A DNA stretch of 11,201 nt from Clostridium sp. UBA2485 (GTDB lineage Bacteria; Bacillota; Clostridia; Clostridiales; Clostridiaceae). The translations under genes were made by a program, and so were the position numbers. The DNA lies in contig NZ_DDOV01000071.1 of NCBI RefSeq assembly GCF_002341865.1, positions 346-11,546 of the forward strand. The letters are read 5' to 3'. The notes beneath the pieces were generated by a model, which worked only from the letters and a program-made list of their open reading frames with translations, had not been told where the DNA came from and ran no database searches. This document shows, in pieces, positions 1 through 8,139 of the stretch (position 1 is its first letter; every line of letters starts with the position of its first letter).

Positions 1-147
1 TACTGACTAGTTATTTTTTGAATATGCCTTATATCAGACAAGGCGTCAGGTTCTGTTCATAGTGGTGCTATGAGCAAGTTCTGACAACGCAGTATGATGA
101 AAAATAGGATAACATACTGGTCTATTATTTTTTTGAAGATGCCTTAT
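1..147. repeat. Structured intergenic repeat, about 114-bp period, at left edge
   Basis: Two near-identical segments lie at 1-32 and 115-147. Both read TACTG, five variable bases, TTATTTTTT(T), then GAANATGCCTTAT. The 82 bp between them folds into several hairpins: GCCTT/AAGGC (26-30 with 40-44), a nested stem GTCAG/CTGAC with inner TCATAG/CTATGA (45-49, 57-62, 68-73, 81-85), and a perfect 7-bp stem CAGTATG/CATACTG (90-96 with 113-119). The last stem runs into the start of the second copy. Because the first copy begins exactly at base 1, the element may continue to the left as a tandem array. No protein is encoded. It could be a dispersed intergenic repeat, a MITE-like element or a structured RNA; the sequence alone does not decide. 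Confidence 0.6.
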
Positions 148-723
148 TAACATATCTAACACTAACTGATTATATACAATTTAATGGAATAAGTATAATA
201 GATTTATTTTATAGACGGCACACCTTTAATTGAATTATTAAATGATTAAACTTCATTGTAAAACATACTACTTAAAAACTTAGCGTGTATCTTCTTTATA
301 TTTTTAAGATTAATATAGAAAATATTTTTGTATATAACTTTAATTTTAAATACAAATATATAAATTTACTACATTATTCGTTCTTTTTATGCATATATTT
401 TATTATAATAAGTTACTAATTGTAAAGATTTTAAATAATATTAAATTTATTTGTATAATAATTGCAATTTTATGTGTGAAACTAATTAGCTATAAAAAAC
501 CTTATAATTATCTTCAATCCAAGTAGCTTATAATATAAAAGGACTAAATGTAAGTATATATTTCGTTGATTCCTATAGTTGATAGTAACATGGTACTAAT
601 GAAGTTAATAATTGATTTTTCAACTATAATTTAAGAAGAAGTTATAGCTAAGAAAATATCTTAAATGATAAATCACAAAAATATCTTGAATATGAGACAT
701 AGTTATAAGATTTTAATGAAAAA
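148..723. other. AT-rich intergenic stretch, no gene recognised
   Basis: This stretch is extremely AT-rich with stops in all frames. A TATAAT-like hexamer at 194-199 has no convincing -35 partner. A 9-bp inverted repeat (TATAGTTGA 574-582 with TCAACTATA 620-628) has a 37-nt loop. A short plus-strand run from 652 reads ENILNDKSQKYLEYET before a TAG. It looks mildly protein-like and could be a gene relic, but it is too short to call. I see no RNA gene. Confidence 0.5.
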
Positions 724-747
724 CAAGCTAAGTGTACACTTAGCTTG
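724..747 (-). terminator. Terminator of the ABC transporter operon
   Basis: A perfect 24-bp palindrome has arms CAAGCTAAGTGT and ACACTTAGCTTG. Read on the minus strand the stem is followed directly by TTTTT (plus-strand AAAAA, ending at 723), the form of an intrinsic terminator. It lies about 170 bp beyond the stop of the last ABC gene. On the plus strand the following bases are only loosely T-rich, so it works best for the minus-strand operon. A weaker hairpin at about 849-890 (AAAAAG/CTTTTT) could contribute. Confidence 0.7.
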
Positions 748-919
748 ACAGTTTCTCTTTTATAAAATATATGCTCATTAAGTATTATGATTCTCCACAT
801 TTATTATTCAAAATATAATTTTGTATTAATAGGTAAATATTCACTTATAAAAAAGGCATAAAATATCCCCTATAGAAAATGGCGCTTTTTGCTGCATGCT
901 AATCATCACCTAATATAAA

Positions 920-2644
920 TTATATTGCCCAGTTTTTAGCTTTTTCCATTTCATTATACATATTATAATATCTTTTTTTATTTTCCATTAACTGTTTGTG
1001 ATTCCCTCTTTCCTCTAAAGAACCTTCATTTAAAACTATAATCTGCTCAGCATCCTTTATAGTATTTAATCTATGAGCTATTACTATAACTGTTTTATTC
1101 GTTGTAAGTTTCTTTATGGCTTTTCTTATTTCGAATTCATTATCTGCATCTAAAGATGCTGTAGCCTCATCTAATAATATTATAGGTGCATCCTTTAGTA
1201 TAGCTCTAGCTATTGATATTCTTTGTTTTTCTCCTCCTGATAGAGTAGATCCACCTTCTCCAACTAAGCTATCATATTTATTATCCAGTTTTTCTATAAA
1301 CTCATGACAATTTGCAATTTTAGCTGCTCTTATTACATCTTCTTTAGTAGCTTTTGGATTCCCTAATTTTATATTATTGTATATTGTATCATTTAAAAGA
1401 TAGACCTCTTGAAAAACCATGCTTATATGCTTTAATAATAAATCTGGTTTTATATCCTTTATATCTCTTCCGCCAATTCTTATACTTCCATTATTAACAT
1501 CCCAAAACCTAGCTATAAGGCTTATAACTGTAGTTTTTCCTGAGCCAGAAGGGCCAATTAAAGCTGTCATAGTCCCTTCCTTCGCTTTAAAACTTAAATT
1601 GTCTATAGTATTTTCTCCTTTTTCATATTTAAAGTCTACATTTTCAAATTCAATATCATAATTATCAAAATCTAAATTTTCATATTTATAGCTCATTTCA
1701 GGTTGATTATATGTATCTATCAACTTTTGTGATGCTAATTTAAAATATCTAAATACTCCATATTGTGCTCCAAACCCTCGTAATACGTTTGTAAGCGCTA
1801 TATTTATTATAATAAATGTTAAAAATTCTATTTTTCCAATACTTCCTGCTCCAAATTTTGTTGTTGCCATAAGTAGTAATATTGGAAAGCTTAAATCAAC
1901 TATGATTTGAAAGATTAGTACAAAAGGTACAATTGCAACCTCTGTTCTTATACTTTCTTTCTTAAAGTCACTAAAAGATTTTTCTAATCTCTGAAATTTT
2001 TCTCCTACTAAATTATAGGATTTAAATACTTGTATCCCATTAATATATTCGACTAATCTTGATATAACTTCATTCATTACCTTTTTCTTTTGATTTCCTA
2101 TAGTTGTAACTTTCTTTCCTCCCACATAAATAATCGGCATAGCAATAAATACTACTATTAATTGAATAAGCCCTAATTGTAAATCGATAAAGAAAGTCAT
2201 TATAAGAAGATATACACTAAGAAATACTGTTTTTATTAGGTCACTAGTACTGTGGGTTATTACATTCTCAAAATCTTGTAAATCATTGGTCATTATATTA
2301 GATAAGCTTCCTATACTATTTTTATTAAAAAATCCTAAATTTATATTTCTAATATGATCCCCCAGTGAAATACGCATATTTTCTATAGCACGAGCTCCTT
2401 TTGCTTGTATGCCAGTATATCCTTTTACATTAACTAAAGCTCTAGTAATAAAAGCGACCACCATCATTATTGAATATTTTTTAATTTTTAAGAAGTTTAA
2501 ATCCTCTTTGATTAAATCAAGCAATACAAAATATAACATTGAATAAAAAAACATATGAAATAAAGTATCTATAGTCAATAGAATTATAGGCTTTCTAAGT
2601 TTTTTACTCTCTTCACCTAATAATTTCTTTATATCAGTAAGCAT
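920..2644 (-). CDS. ABC half-transporter (membrane + ATPase), second gene of siderophore-type pair
   Basis: This 574-aa fused half-transporter should sit in the cytoplasmic membrane and dimerise with the product of the gene just upstream. Residues 1-300 form the membrane domain, with hydrophobic stretches around 19-45, 58-72, 137-175 and 238-290. The ATPase domain follows with Walker A GPSGSGKTT (364-372), Q-loop Gln412, signature LSGGEKQR (468-475), Walker B IILLDEAT (488-495), D-loop SLDA (497-500) and H-loop His524, so all catalytic parts are present. The ATG at 2644 follows the upstream stop by one base, and its AAGGGGAG ribosome site lies inside that gene, so the two are translationally linked. 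The fold is the exporter type (type IV). A Fur box and an AraC gene upstream point to siderophore or iron-chelate import, as in YbtP/YbtQ and IrtA/IrtB. A drug or peptide exporter remains possible. Confidence 0.85.
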   Translation of the reverse strand: MLTDIKKLLGEESKKLRKPIILLTIDTLFHMFFYSMLYFVLLDLIKEDLNFLKIKKYSIMMVVAFITRALVNVKGYTGIQAKGARAIENMRISLGDHIRNINLGFFNKNSIGSLSNIMTNDLQDFENVITHSTSDLIKTVFLSVYLLIMTFFIDLQLGLIQLIVVFIAMPIIYVGGKKVTTIGNQKKKVMNEVISRLVEYINGIQVFKSYNLVGEKFQRLEKSFSDFKKESIRTEVAIVPFVLIFQIIVDLSFPILLLMATTKFGAGSIGKIEFLTFIIINIALTNVLRGFGAQYGVFRYFKLASQKLIDTYNQPEMSYKYENLDFDNYDIEFENVDFKYEKGENTIDNLSFKAKEGTMTALIGPSGSGKTTVISLIARFWDVNNGSIRIGGRDIKDIKPDLLLKHISMVFQEVYLLNDTIYNNIKLGNPKATKEDVIRAAKIANCHEFIEKLDNKYDSLVGEGGSTLSGGEKQRISIARAILKDAPIILLDEATASLDADNEFEIRKAIKKLTTNKTVIVIAHRLNTIKDAEQIIVLNEGSLEERGNHKQLMENKKRYYNMYNEMEKAKNWAI

Positions 2645-2645
2645 A

Positions 2646-4391
2646 TCAAGCTCCCCTTTCTGATTCTATAGCTTCATAGTCATACATATCCCAGAGATGC
2701 CTGTATAGTCCATTTTTCTTCATAAGAGAACTATGAGTTCCTTGCTCTAAAATTTTTCCCTCTTCTAAAACTATAATTTTATCTGCATTCTTTATTGTAT
2801 ATAATCTATGAGCTATTATTATAGCTGTTTTATCTTTTAATAATGTTCTAAGAGCTTCTTGTATTTTCCCCTCATTCTCTACATCTGAATATGAAGTTAC
2901 TTCATCAAGAACTACAATAGGGCTATCTTTTAATATTGCCCTAGCAATAGATATTCTTTGTTTTTCGCCTCCGCTAAGCTTAACTCCATCTTCTCCAAGA
3001 GACGTATTATATCCTTTAGGTAATGTCATTATAAAATCATGAATTTGTGCCTTTTTAGCAGCTTCAACAACTTCTTCATCATTTTTATTTAGCCCCATCT
3101 TAATATTTTCTAATATAGTATCTTGTAACATAAAGACATTTTGAAATACAAAAGATATTTTATCCATCAGCTCTTCCATCTTAACTTCTCTTATGTCTAT
3201 ACCATCAATTGTAATACTCCCTTTTTGTATATCCCAAAATCTTCCTAATAATTGAGCTAATGTAGTCTTTCCTGAACCGGAAGGTCCGACCAGTGCAACT
3301 ACATTTTTAGATTCTATAGTTAAGGATAAGTTCTTTATAATCTCTTTTTTATCATATTTAAATGTAACATTATTAAATTCTATCTTTCCCTTAGAATTTT
3401 TATCTATAATCTTACTTCCTGACATCTGAGGTGCTTGTTCAATAATACTTCTTACCCTTCCTGCTCCCTCTAAAAGCATTGAAAAAGTTCCTCCAAATTC
3501 TAGTAACTGCTTAAAAGAAGCAAGAAAGTTTGCACTTAAAATTAAGAATAATATATAGGTAGAAGCATTTATACTTCCATTTAAAAACATAATTCCACCT
3601 ATAGGTATCATAAATAAGAGTCCTGAATCTATAAGAACTAAAAATATTCCGTAGAGTGGAGCACTTTTCATGGTTACATCAATCCAATAATCTGCATATT
3701 CCTCTGTAACATCTTTATAATTTTTAAAAGACTTTGCAGATAGATTAAATGCTTTCATTACATTTATTCCATTTATATATTGTATTATGGTAGAATTGAG
3801 TTTTTGAAGTAAATGATGATACTTCACCATTCTTTTCTTCATACCTTTAAACATAGCCATTTGACTTATAAAAGCTAGGATAATTGGAATAAATAAAACC
3901 AATGCTAATCTCCAATTTAAATACATAAGATAAGAGATGACTATAATTGGCGTAACAATTGCTGAAGCTAAATCTGGAATTTGATGTGCTATGAAATTTT
4001 CTAGCTTCTCTATATCTTCATTTATAATTTTTTTTACTTCTCCAATAGTATGTTCTGTAAAGAATCCCATGTTTAATTTTGATATATGATTTACAGCTTT
4101 CATTCTAAGTTCGTAAAGTATTGTAAATGCTGCTACATGAGAAAATACTCCTGATGCTAAAAATATTATCATTCTAACCACCACAACAATTCCCACAACT
4201 ATAGCTAAATATCTAATTTTTTCATAATTCATTTCTACTTTAAAAAATTCTAGTATTATATTATACATTAGAATATACGGTGCTATTGCAAGAAGAGAAC
4301 TTATTACACTAAATATAGCAGATATATATAGCTTATTTTTTTCTTTGCCAGATACCTCAAGAAGAAATGCAAAGTTTGATTTCTTTCTCAT
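2646..4391 (-). CDS. ABC half-transporter (membrane + ATPase), first gene of siderophore-type pair
   Basis: This 581-aa partner of the following ABC gene probably forms a heterodimer with it. The membrane domain (about 1-310) has hydrophobic segments near 22-48, 61-90, 140-178 and 246-290. The ATPase domain has Walker A GPSGSGKTT (369-377), Q-loop Gln417, signature LSGGEKQR (472-479), Walker B IVVLDEVTS (492-500) with catalytic Glu497, and His528. The D-loop reads SYSD (500-503) instead of the usual SALD; as I recall, variants of this kind (AFAD, SYAD) are common in YbtP/IrtA-like transporters, which supports that assignment. The ATG at 4391 is preceded by a strong GGAGGAGG. It is the first gene of a two-gene operon, with a Fur box and promoter about 110-145 bp upstream. 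The substrate, an iron-siderophore, is inferred from regulation and neighbours, not seen directly. No substrate-binding protein is encoded nearby. Confidence 0.85.
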   Translation of the reverse strand: MRKKSNFAFLLEVSGKEKNKLYISAIFSVISSLLAIAPYILMYNIILEFFKVEMNYEKIRYLAIVVGIVVVVRMIIFLASGVFSHVAAFTILYELRMKAVNHISKLNMGFFTEHTIGEVKKIINEDIEKLENFIAHQIPDLASAIVTPIIVISYLMYLNWRLALVLFIPIILAFISQMAMFKGMKKRMVKYHHLLQKLNSTIIQYINGINVMKAFNLSAKSFKNYKDVTEEYADYWIDVTMKSAPLYGIFLVLIDSGLLFMIPIGGIMFLNGSINASTYILFLILSANFLASFKQLLEFGGTFSMLLEGAGRVRSIIEQAPQMSGSKIIDKNSKGKIEFNNVTFKYDKKEIIKNLSLTIESKNVVALVGPSGSGKTTLAQLLGRFWDIQKGSITIDGIDIREVKMEELMDKISFVFQNVFMLQDTILENIKMGLNKNDEEVVEAAKKAQIHDFIMTLPKGYNTSLGEDGVKLSGGEKQRISIARAILKDSPIVVLDEVTSYSDVENEGKIQEALRTLLKDKTAIIIAHRLYTIKNADKIIVLEEGKILEQGTHSSLMKKNGLYRHLWDMYDYEAIESERGA

Positions 4392-4505
4392 TTTTCCTCC
4401 TCCTAAAATATAATTTTATTTTAAATATTGTTTTAAACTTGGCTAAATAATCTCATATACATCCCTTCTTTCTATAAAGTTTTAAAACATATCCAACATA
4501 TTTAC

Positions 4506-4535
4506 AATATAATTATAATTGATAATCATTATCAA
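4506..4535 (-). promoter_or_regulatory. Promoter of the ABC transporter operon
   Basis: On the minus strand TTGATA (4535-4530) and TATATT (4511-4506) are separated by 18 bp; a 17-bp alternative uses TTATAT. Transcription would start near 4499, giving a leader of about 108 nt. The -35 hexamer lies inside the Fur box, so Fur binding would block RNA polymerase. Confidence 0.55.
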
Positions 4536-4536
4536 T
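4518..4536. promoter_or_regulatory. Fur box (iron-responsive operator)
   Basis: ATTGATAATCATTATCAAT is a perfect 19-bp palindrome around one central base. It contains the classic 7-1-7 Fur motif TGATAAT-N-ATTATCA (4520-4534) without mismatch. It overlaps the -35 of the ABC operon. In the established Fur model, Fe(II)-Fur binds such sites and represses iron-uptake genes when iron is plentiful. The related regulators PerR and Zur bind similar 7-1-7 boxes but with differing bases; this one matches Fur best. Confidence 0.85.
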
Positions 4537-4539
4537 ATC

Positions 4540-4570
4540 TGCTCCAAAAAAATAAAAAATGCTCCAAAAA
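4540..4570 (-). promoter_or_regulatory. Direct repeat, probable AraC-type activator site
   Basis: TGCTCCAAAAA occurs twice (4540-4550 and 4560-4570), exactly 20 bp apart, about two helical turns. On the minus strand the proximal copy ends 4 bp before the -35 of the ABC operon. This is the geometry of AraC-family activators, whose two helix-turn-helix units bind direct repeats next to the -35. The AraC gene directly upstream is the obvious candidate. The copies lie in an A-rich tract, but the shared TGCTCC makes chance less likely. Confidence 0.5.
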
Positions 4571-4596
4571 CAAAAATCAAACATATGATTTTTGTT
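4569..4596 (-). terminator. Possible terminator after the AraC gene
   Basis: An 11-bp perfect stem (AACAAAAATCA 4596-4586 with TGATTTTTGTT 4579-4569 on the minus strand) has a 6-nt loop and runs into TTTGG, then further T-rich DNA. The stem has few GC pairs, so termination may be leaky and some transcripts could continue into the ABC genes. Its downstream edge overlaps the distal activator repeat. Confidence 0.4.
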
Positions 4597-4660
4597 AAAC
4601 TTGAAACATTTCTACTATATTATTTAAGAAAATACGAGAACTACTTATCTAACGTTTTTA

Positions 4661-5641
4661 TTATAATTTTCTATATTTCGATGGAGTTATATTATTATAG
4701 CGTTTAAATAGATTTGCAAATTTACTTGGATTTTCATATCCTACTTCGTTTGCAATTTCTATAATAGACATATTGGTATTTTTTAATAAATATTTTGCTT
4801 TTTCAATTTTTAATTTTTGTATATATTCATAAACAGTATACCCTGTAACATTTTTAAATCCTTCTTGCAATTTATATAAGCTTATGTTTAAACTATCAGC
4901 TAATTCTTTAACAGATGGTGAATTCTGAAGATTTTTATTTATTATCTCTTTAGCCATAGTTACAATCTCCGTTTCTCGATCTTTTGAATTTTCTAAAACT
5001 CTTTTATTAGATTTCTCTTCAAGAACAGTAGCTAAAAACTCTATTGTTTTCAATTTAAGATTCATATAGCTCATTATATCTTTAATTGAAATAAATTCTA
5101 TTTGTTCTGCTATTTTTTTTATATCATAGCTAGCTTTTTCAATTACTAATATATTTTCTTTAAATATATTATTTATATTCTCTTCCCAATCTATTATTAC
5201 TTTATCTTCCCATATTGGATTTATAGCACTTTTAATGGTGTTAAAATTCATTTGAATAGATATAATCTTGCACTTATTATGTCTAAACTTAAAATAGTCC
5301 ACATCATTTAATGCCTTATAAATAAACATATTTCCCGCTTCCAGTGTATACTTTTTATTATCAGGCATTGAAAAAATTTTCATGTTACCATTATAACAAT
5401 ATCCCAATTCTAAAATATCTCCATCAAATTCCCTGTTATTAAAAGCCATCTCCATTTTATAATCAATGTCGATTTTTGATATTTCCAATCCATCTTCTAT
5501 TCTCATCCTTGAAAAATTTCCTACACCAAATTGTTTTCCTATAACATATTTCTTTCCTAATAATTCATCTGAAGTTTTACAACAATATTTTGCTTCAACA
5601 TGTTTATAATATATGTCTACTATATCTTTTTTAATCTCCAA
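4661..5641 (-). CDS. AraC-family transcriptional regulator, YbtA/PchR-like
   Basis: A 326-aa cytoplasmic DNA-binding protein. The C-terminal 100 residues hold the two AraC helix-turn-helix units: about 243-264 (SVKELADSLNISLYKLQEGF) and 291-314, with the hallmark GYENPSKFANLFKR at 301-314 and the ending PSKYR. Residues 1-220 form a long N-terminal domain, presumably the ligand sensor. I place the start at TTG (5641): AGGAGG (5655-5650) lies 8 nt before it. The GTG at 5650 overlaps that ribosome site and cannot use it. The gene precedes the Fur-box ABC pair on the same strand, as YbtA-type regulators do for siderophore transporters. A siderophore or its ferric form is therefore the likely effector; this is inference. 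Confidence 0.85.
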   Translation of the reverse strand: MEIKKDIVDIYYKHVEAKYCCKTSDELLGKKYVIGKQFGVGNFSRMRIEDGLEISKIDIDYKMEMAFNNREFDGDILELGYCYNGNMKIFSMPDNKKYTLEAGNMFIYKALNDVDYFKFRHNKCKIISIQMNFNTIKSAINPIWEDKVIIDWEENINNIFKENILVIEKASYDIKKIAEQIEFISIKDIMSYMNLKLKTIEFLATVLEEKSNKRVLENSKDRETEIVTMAKEIINKNLQNSPSVKELADSLNISLYKLQEGFKNVTGYTVYEYIQKLKIEKAKYLLKNTNMSIIEIANEVGYENPSKFANLFKRYNNITPSKYRKL

Positions 5642-5665
5642 AATTATCACCTCCTATTCTCATAA

Positions 5666-5693
5666 AATATATTGCTATAAAGAAATTTAACAA
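5666..5693 (-). promoter_or_regulatory. Probable promoter of the AraC gene
   Basis: On the minus strand TTGTTA (5693-5688) and TATATT (5671-5666) are 16 bp apart, just ahead of the AGGAGG at 5655-5650. The DNA is so AT-rich that chance matches are common. No Fur box is visible here. Confidence 0.35.
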
Positions 5694-5975
5694 TTAATTA
5701 ACATTCCTTATAAAATTTCTAAAATACTTAAATTAATTATATATTTTTAAGAATATCTTGTTATTTATTAATAAAATTAAGATTTTCTAATAGTGATATT
5801 GTAATTCATTTTCATTTATTTAAATTATATTTCTTTTTATTTTCAGAATCAATTCATTTTAATGAATTCCTTATCTAAAACAATATATTATTTAGTTTAA
5901 TGTGAGCTTAATAATATATATCAAGCTCCTGTTTTTAAATAATTTATTAACAAATACATAGAAAAATTAAGATTG
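5694..5975. other. AT-rich intergenic stretch between AraC gene and htpG terminator
   Basis: No coding region is visible. An 18-bp palindrome AATTCATT-TT-AATGAATT lies at 5851-5868. A hairpin GAGCTT/AAGCTC (5904-5909 with 5923-5928, 13-nt loop) is followed on the plus strand by CTGTTTTT and looks like a weak plus-strand terminator, though no plus-strand gene precedes it. Either could be an operator; I cannot assign a protein to them. Confidence 0.4.
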
Positions 5976-6027
5976 AAACAAATAAAAACCTAAAAATCTA
6001 TATAGATTTTTAGGTTTTTATTTGTTT
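5976..6027 (-). terminator. Terminator of htpG, 52-bp perfect palindrome
   Basis: A perfect inverted repeat with 26-bp arms centred between 6001 and 6002. The arms contain AAACAAATAAAAACC and its complement. It lies 44 bp beyond the htpG stop. T-rich flanks and T runs occur on both strands, so it could stop transcription from either side. The arm length is well above what an ordinary intrinsic terminator needs. Confidence 0.7.
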
Positions 6028-6070
6028 ATTTTTCGGAATCAATTATAAATAAGCATTACATGCTTTTTGC

Positions 6071-7951
6071 CTACATCATTATTTTACATATATTATTTGT
6101 AAATTCTACAGGATCAGCTATAGTTAATCCTTCTATAAGTAATGCTTGATTATATAATAAATCTGTATATAATTTAAGCTTGTCTTTATCACTCTCATAA
6201 GCTTCTTTTAATGACTTAAACACATCATGATTTGTATTTATTTCTAAAATTTTATCTGCTTTTATATTTTCATTGTTAGGCATAGCATTTAAAATTTTCT
6301 CCATTTCAATTGAAAGCTCACCATCGTTTGATAGACATACTGGATGATTCTTTAATCTTTTCGATTCTCTAACATCTTTCACTTTATCTGATAAAATATC
6401 TTTCATATGTTCAAAGAGTTCTTTATTGTCCTTATCATCTGAACTAGCTGATTTTTCGTTTTCTTCCATTTCTATACCCAAATCACCACTTGATACAGAT
6501 TTAAATTCTTTATCATTATATTTCATCAGCATTCTTATAGCAAACTCGTCTACATCCTCTGTAAAGTATAATATTTCATATCCTTTATCTAATACAATTT
6601 CTGTTTGTGGTAGTTTCTCAATTCTTTCATTTGATTCACCAGCAGCATAGTAAATATATTTCTGATCTTCTGGCATTCTAGAAACATATTCAGCTAAAGT
6701 TACCATCTTTTTCTCTTTTGAAGAATAGAACATTAATAGATCTTGCAGGACATCTTTATTGCTTCCAAAATCACTATAAACGCCATATTTTAATTGTGTT
6801 CCAAAAGATTTGTAGAATTCTTCATATTTATCTCTCTCATTTTTTAGTATGTTTTCTAACTCATTTTTTATTTTAGTTTTTATATTTTTAGCAATAAGTT
6901 TTAATTGCCTATCATGTTGTAATATCTCTCTAGATATGTTAAGAGATAAATCTTCTGAATCTACTATACCTTTAACAAATCCAAAATAATCAGGTAATAA
7001 ATCGCCACACTTATTCATGATTAGAACACCATTTGAATATAGCTCTAAACCTTTTTCATATTCTTTTGTATAGAAATCATATGGTGTTTTTTCTGGAATA
7101 AACAAAATTGCATTATAACTTACAGCACCATCAACACTGGTATGAATATGTTTTATTGGTTTATCAAACCCGTAGTGCTTTTCAGAATAAAAGTTATCAT
7201 AATCTTCCTTAGTAAGCTCGTTTTTATTCTTTCTCCATATAGGAACCATACTATTTACAATCTGTTCCTCTAGATACTCTTCATATTCATTCTCAGTACC
7301 TTCTTTAAGTTTCTCTCTAGTTATGTCCATTTTTATTGGATATCTAATAAAATCAGAATACTTCTTAATTATAGACTGTAGTTTATATTCCTCTAAATAC
7401 TCATCAAAGTTCTCATCTTCTGTGTTTTCTTTTATCTTAAGTATGATTTCTGTACCAATAGAATCTTTTTCACATGGTTCAATGGTATATCCATCGATAC
7501 CTTTAGATTCCCACTTGTAAGCTTCATCGCTACCAAAAGCTTTACTTATAACAGTAACAGTATCAGCTACTAAAAATGCAGAATAGAATCCTACTCCAAA
7601 CTGCCCGATTATGTCATATCCATCTTTTAATTCATTTTCTTTTTTAAATTGTAAAGACCCACTTTTTGCTATAACCCCAAGATTATCATCAAGTTCTTCT
7701 TTTGTCATTCCAATACCAGTATCAGAAATTCTTACTGTTCTAGTTGTTTTATCAGAAGCTACCTTAATATAATAATCATCTTTTTCAAAAGTCAAAGACT
7801 CGTCCATTAATGCCTTATAATAAATTTTATCAATTGCATCGCTGGCGTTAGAAATAAGTTCTCTTAAAAAAATTTCCCTATGAGTATAAATTGAGTTAAT
7901 CATAAGATCTAGAAGTCTCTTAGACTCTGCCTTAAATTGTTTTGTTTCCAA
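6071..7951 (-). CDS. htpG: Molecular chaperone HtpG (Hsp90 family)
   Basis: The bacterial Hsp90, a cytoplasmic ATP-dependent homodimeric chaperone. Length is 626 aa, normal for the family. The N-terminal GHKL ATPase domain shows LRELISNASDAIDK with Glu31 and Asn35, DTGIGMT (77-83) and GQFGVGFYSAF (116-126). The middle domain contains the conserved stretch GIVDSEDLSLNISREILQ. The C-terminal dimerisation domain ends near LLYNQALLIEGL. A charged, low-complexity region (MEENEKSASSDDKDNKE) separates middle and C-terminal domains. The start is TTG (7951), with AAGGGAG 8-9 nt upstream. It is a single-gene unit with its own promoter, CIRCE operator and terminator. HrcA control fits a heat-shock chaperone but differs from Bacillus subtilis, where htpG is not in the HrcA class. 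Confidence 0.97.
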   Translation of the reverse strand: METKQFKAESKRLLDLMINSIYTHREIFLRELISNASDAIDKIYYKALMDESLTFEKDDYYIKVASDKTTRTVRISDTGIGMTKEELDDNLGVIAKSGSLQFKKENELKDGYDIIGQFGVGFYSAFLVADTVTVISKAFGSDEAYKWESKGIDGYTIEPCEKDSIGTEIILKIKENTEDENFDEYLEEYKLQSIIKKYSDFIRYPIKMDITREKLKEGTENEYEEYLEEQIVNSMVPIWRKNKNELTKEDYDNFYSEKHYGFDKPIKHIHTSVDGAVSYNAILFIPEKTPYDFYTKEYEKGLELYSNGVLIMNKCGDLLPDYFGFVKGIVDSEDLSLNISREILQHDRQLKLIAKNIKTKIKNELENILKNERDKYEEFYKSFGTQLKYGVYSDFGSNKDVLQDLLMFYSSKEKKMVTLAEYVSRMPEDQKYIYYAAGESNERIEKLPQTEIVLDKGYEILYFTEDVDEFAIRMLMKYNDKEFKSVSSGDLGIEMEENEKSASSDDKDNKELFEHMKDILSDKVKDVRESKRLKNHPVCLSNDGELSIEMEKILNAMPNNENIKADKILEINTNHDVFKSLKEAYESDKDKLKLYTDLLYNQALLIEGLTIADPVEFTNNICKIMM

Positions 7952-8108
7952 ATTTAATCTCTCCCTTCACAATAAAAAATATATACAAATAAAAGTCTTT
8001 CATCCCGTTTTTAAAGAATGTGACCTTTCAGCTAACTATTATAAAATTTTGAAAACAAGTTATATTATCATTTAAATTACTTTTTAAAAATTAATTTAAC
8101 TATTATTA

Positions 8109-8115
8109 AGCACTC
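8109..8115. promoter_or_regulatory. Possible CIRCE half-site
   Basis: AGCACTC repeats the left arm of the perfect CIRCE centred 40 bp away, in the same orientation. No matching GAGTGCT arm follows at the 9-bp spacing. It may be a relic of a second operator or chance. Confidence 0.2.
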
Positions 8116-8139
8116 TACTGTTTTCATATAGCATGATTA

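Noticed and set aside
1..147. CRISPR array
   Set aside because: Only two copies of the repeat, with a period of 114 bp and hairpins in the intervening DNA; this does not fit CRISPR repeat-spacer dimensions.
652..702. Short plus-strand protein-like run ENILNDKSQKYLEYET
   Set aside because: Only 16 codons, stops immediately before it, no start or ribosome site; at most a relic.
1116..1661. Plus-strand open frames (1116-1307 and 1419-1661)
   Set aside because: They lie antisense to the ATPase domain of a well-supported ABC gene, match no family and lack ribosome sites.
4519..4707. Plus-strand 62-codon open frame
   Set aside because: It starts in the Fur box, runs through the terminator stem into the AraC 3' end, has no ribosome site and is lysine/isoleucine-rich as expected from AT-rich DNA.
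6426..7520. Plus-strand frames inside htpG
   Set aside because: They are serine-rich antisense readings of htpG with no start signals or recognisable motifs.
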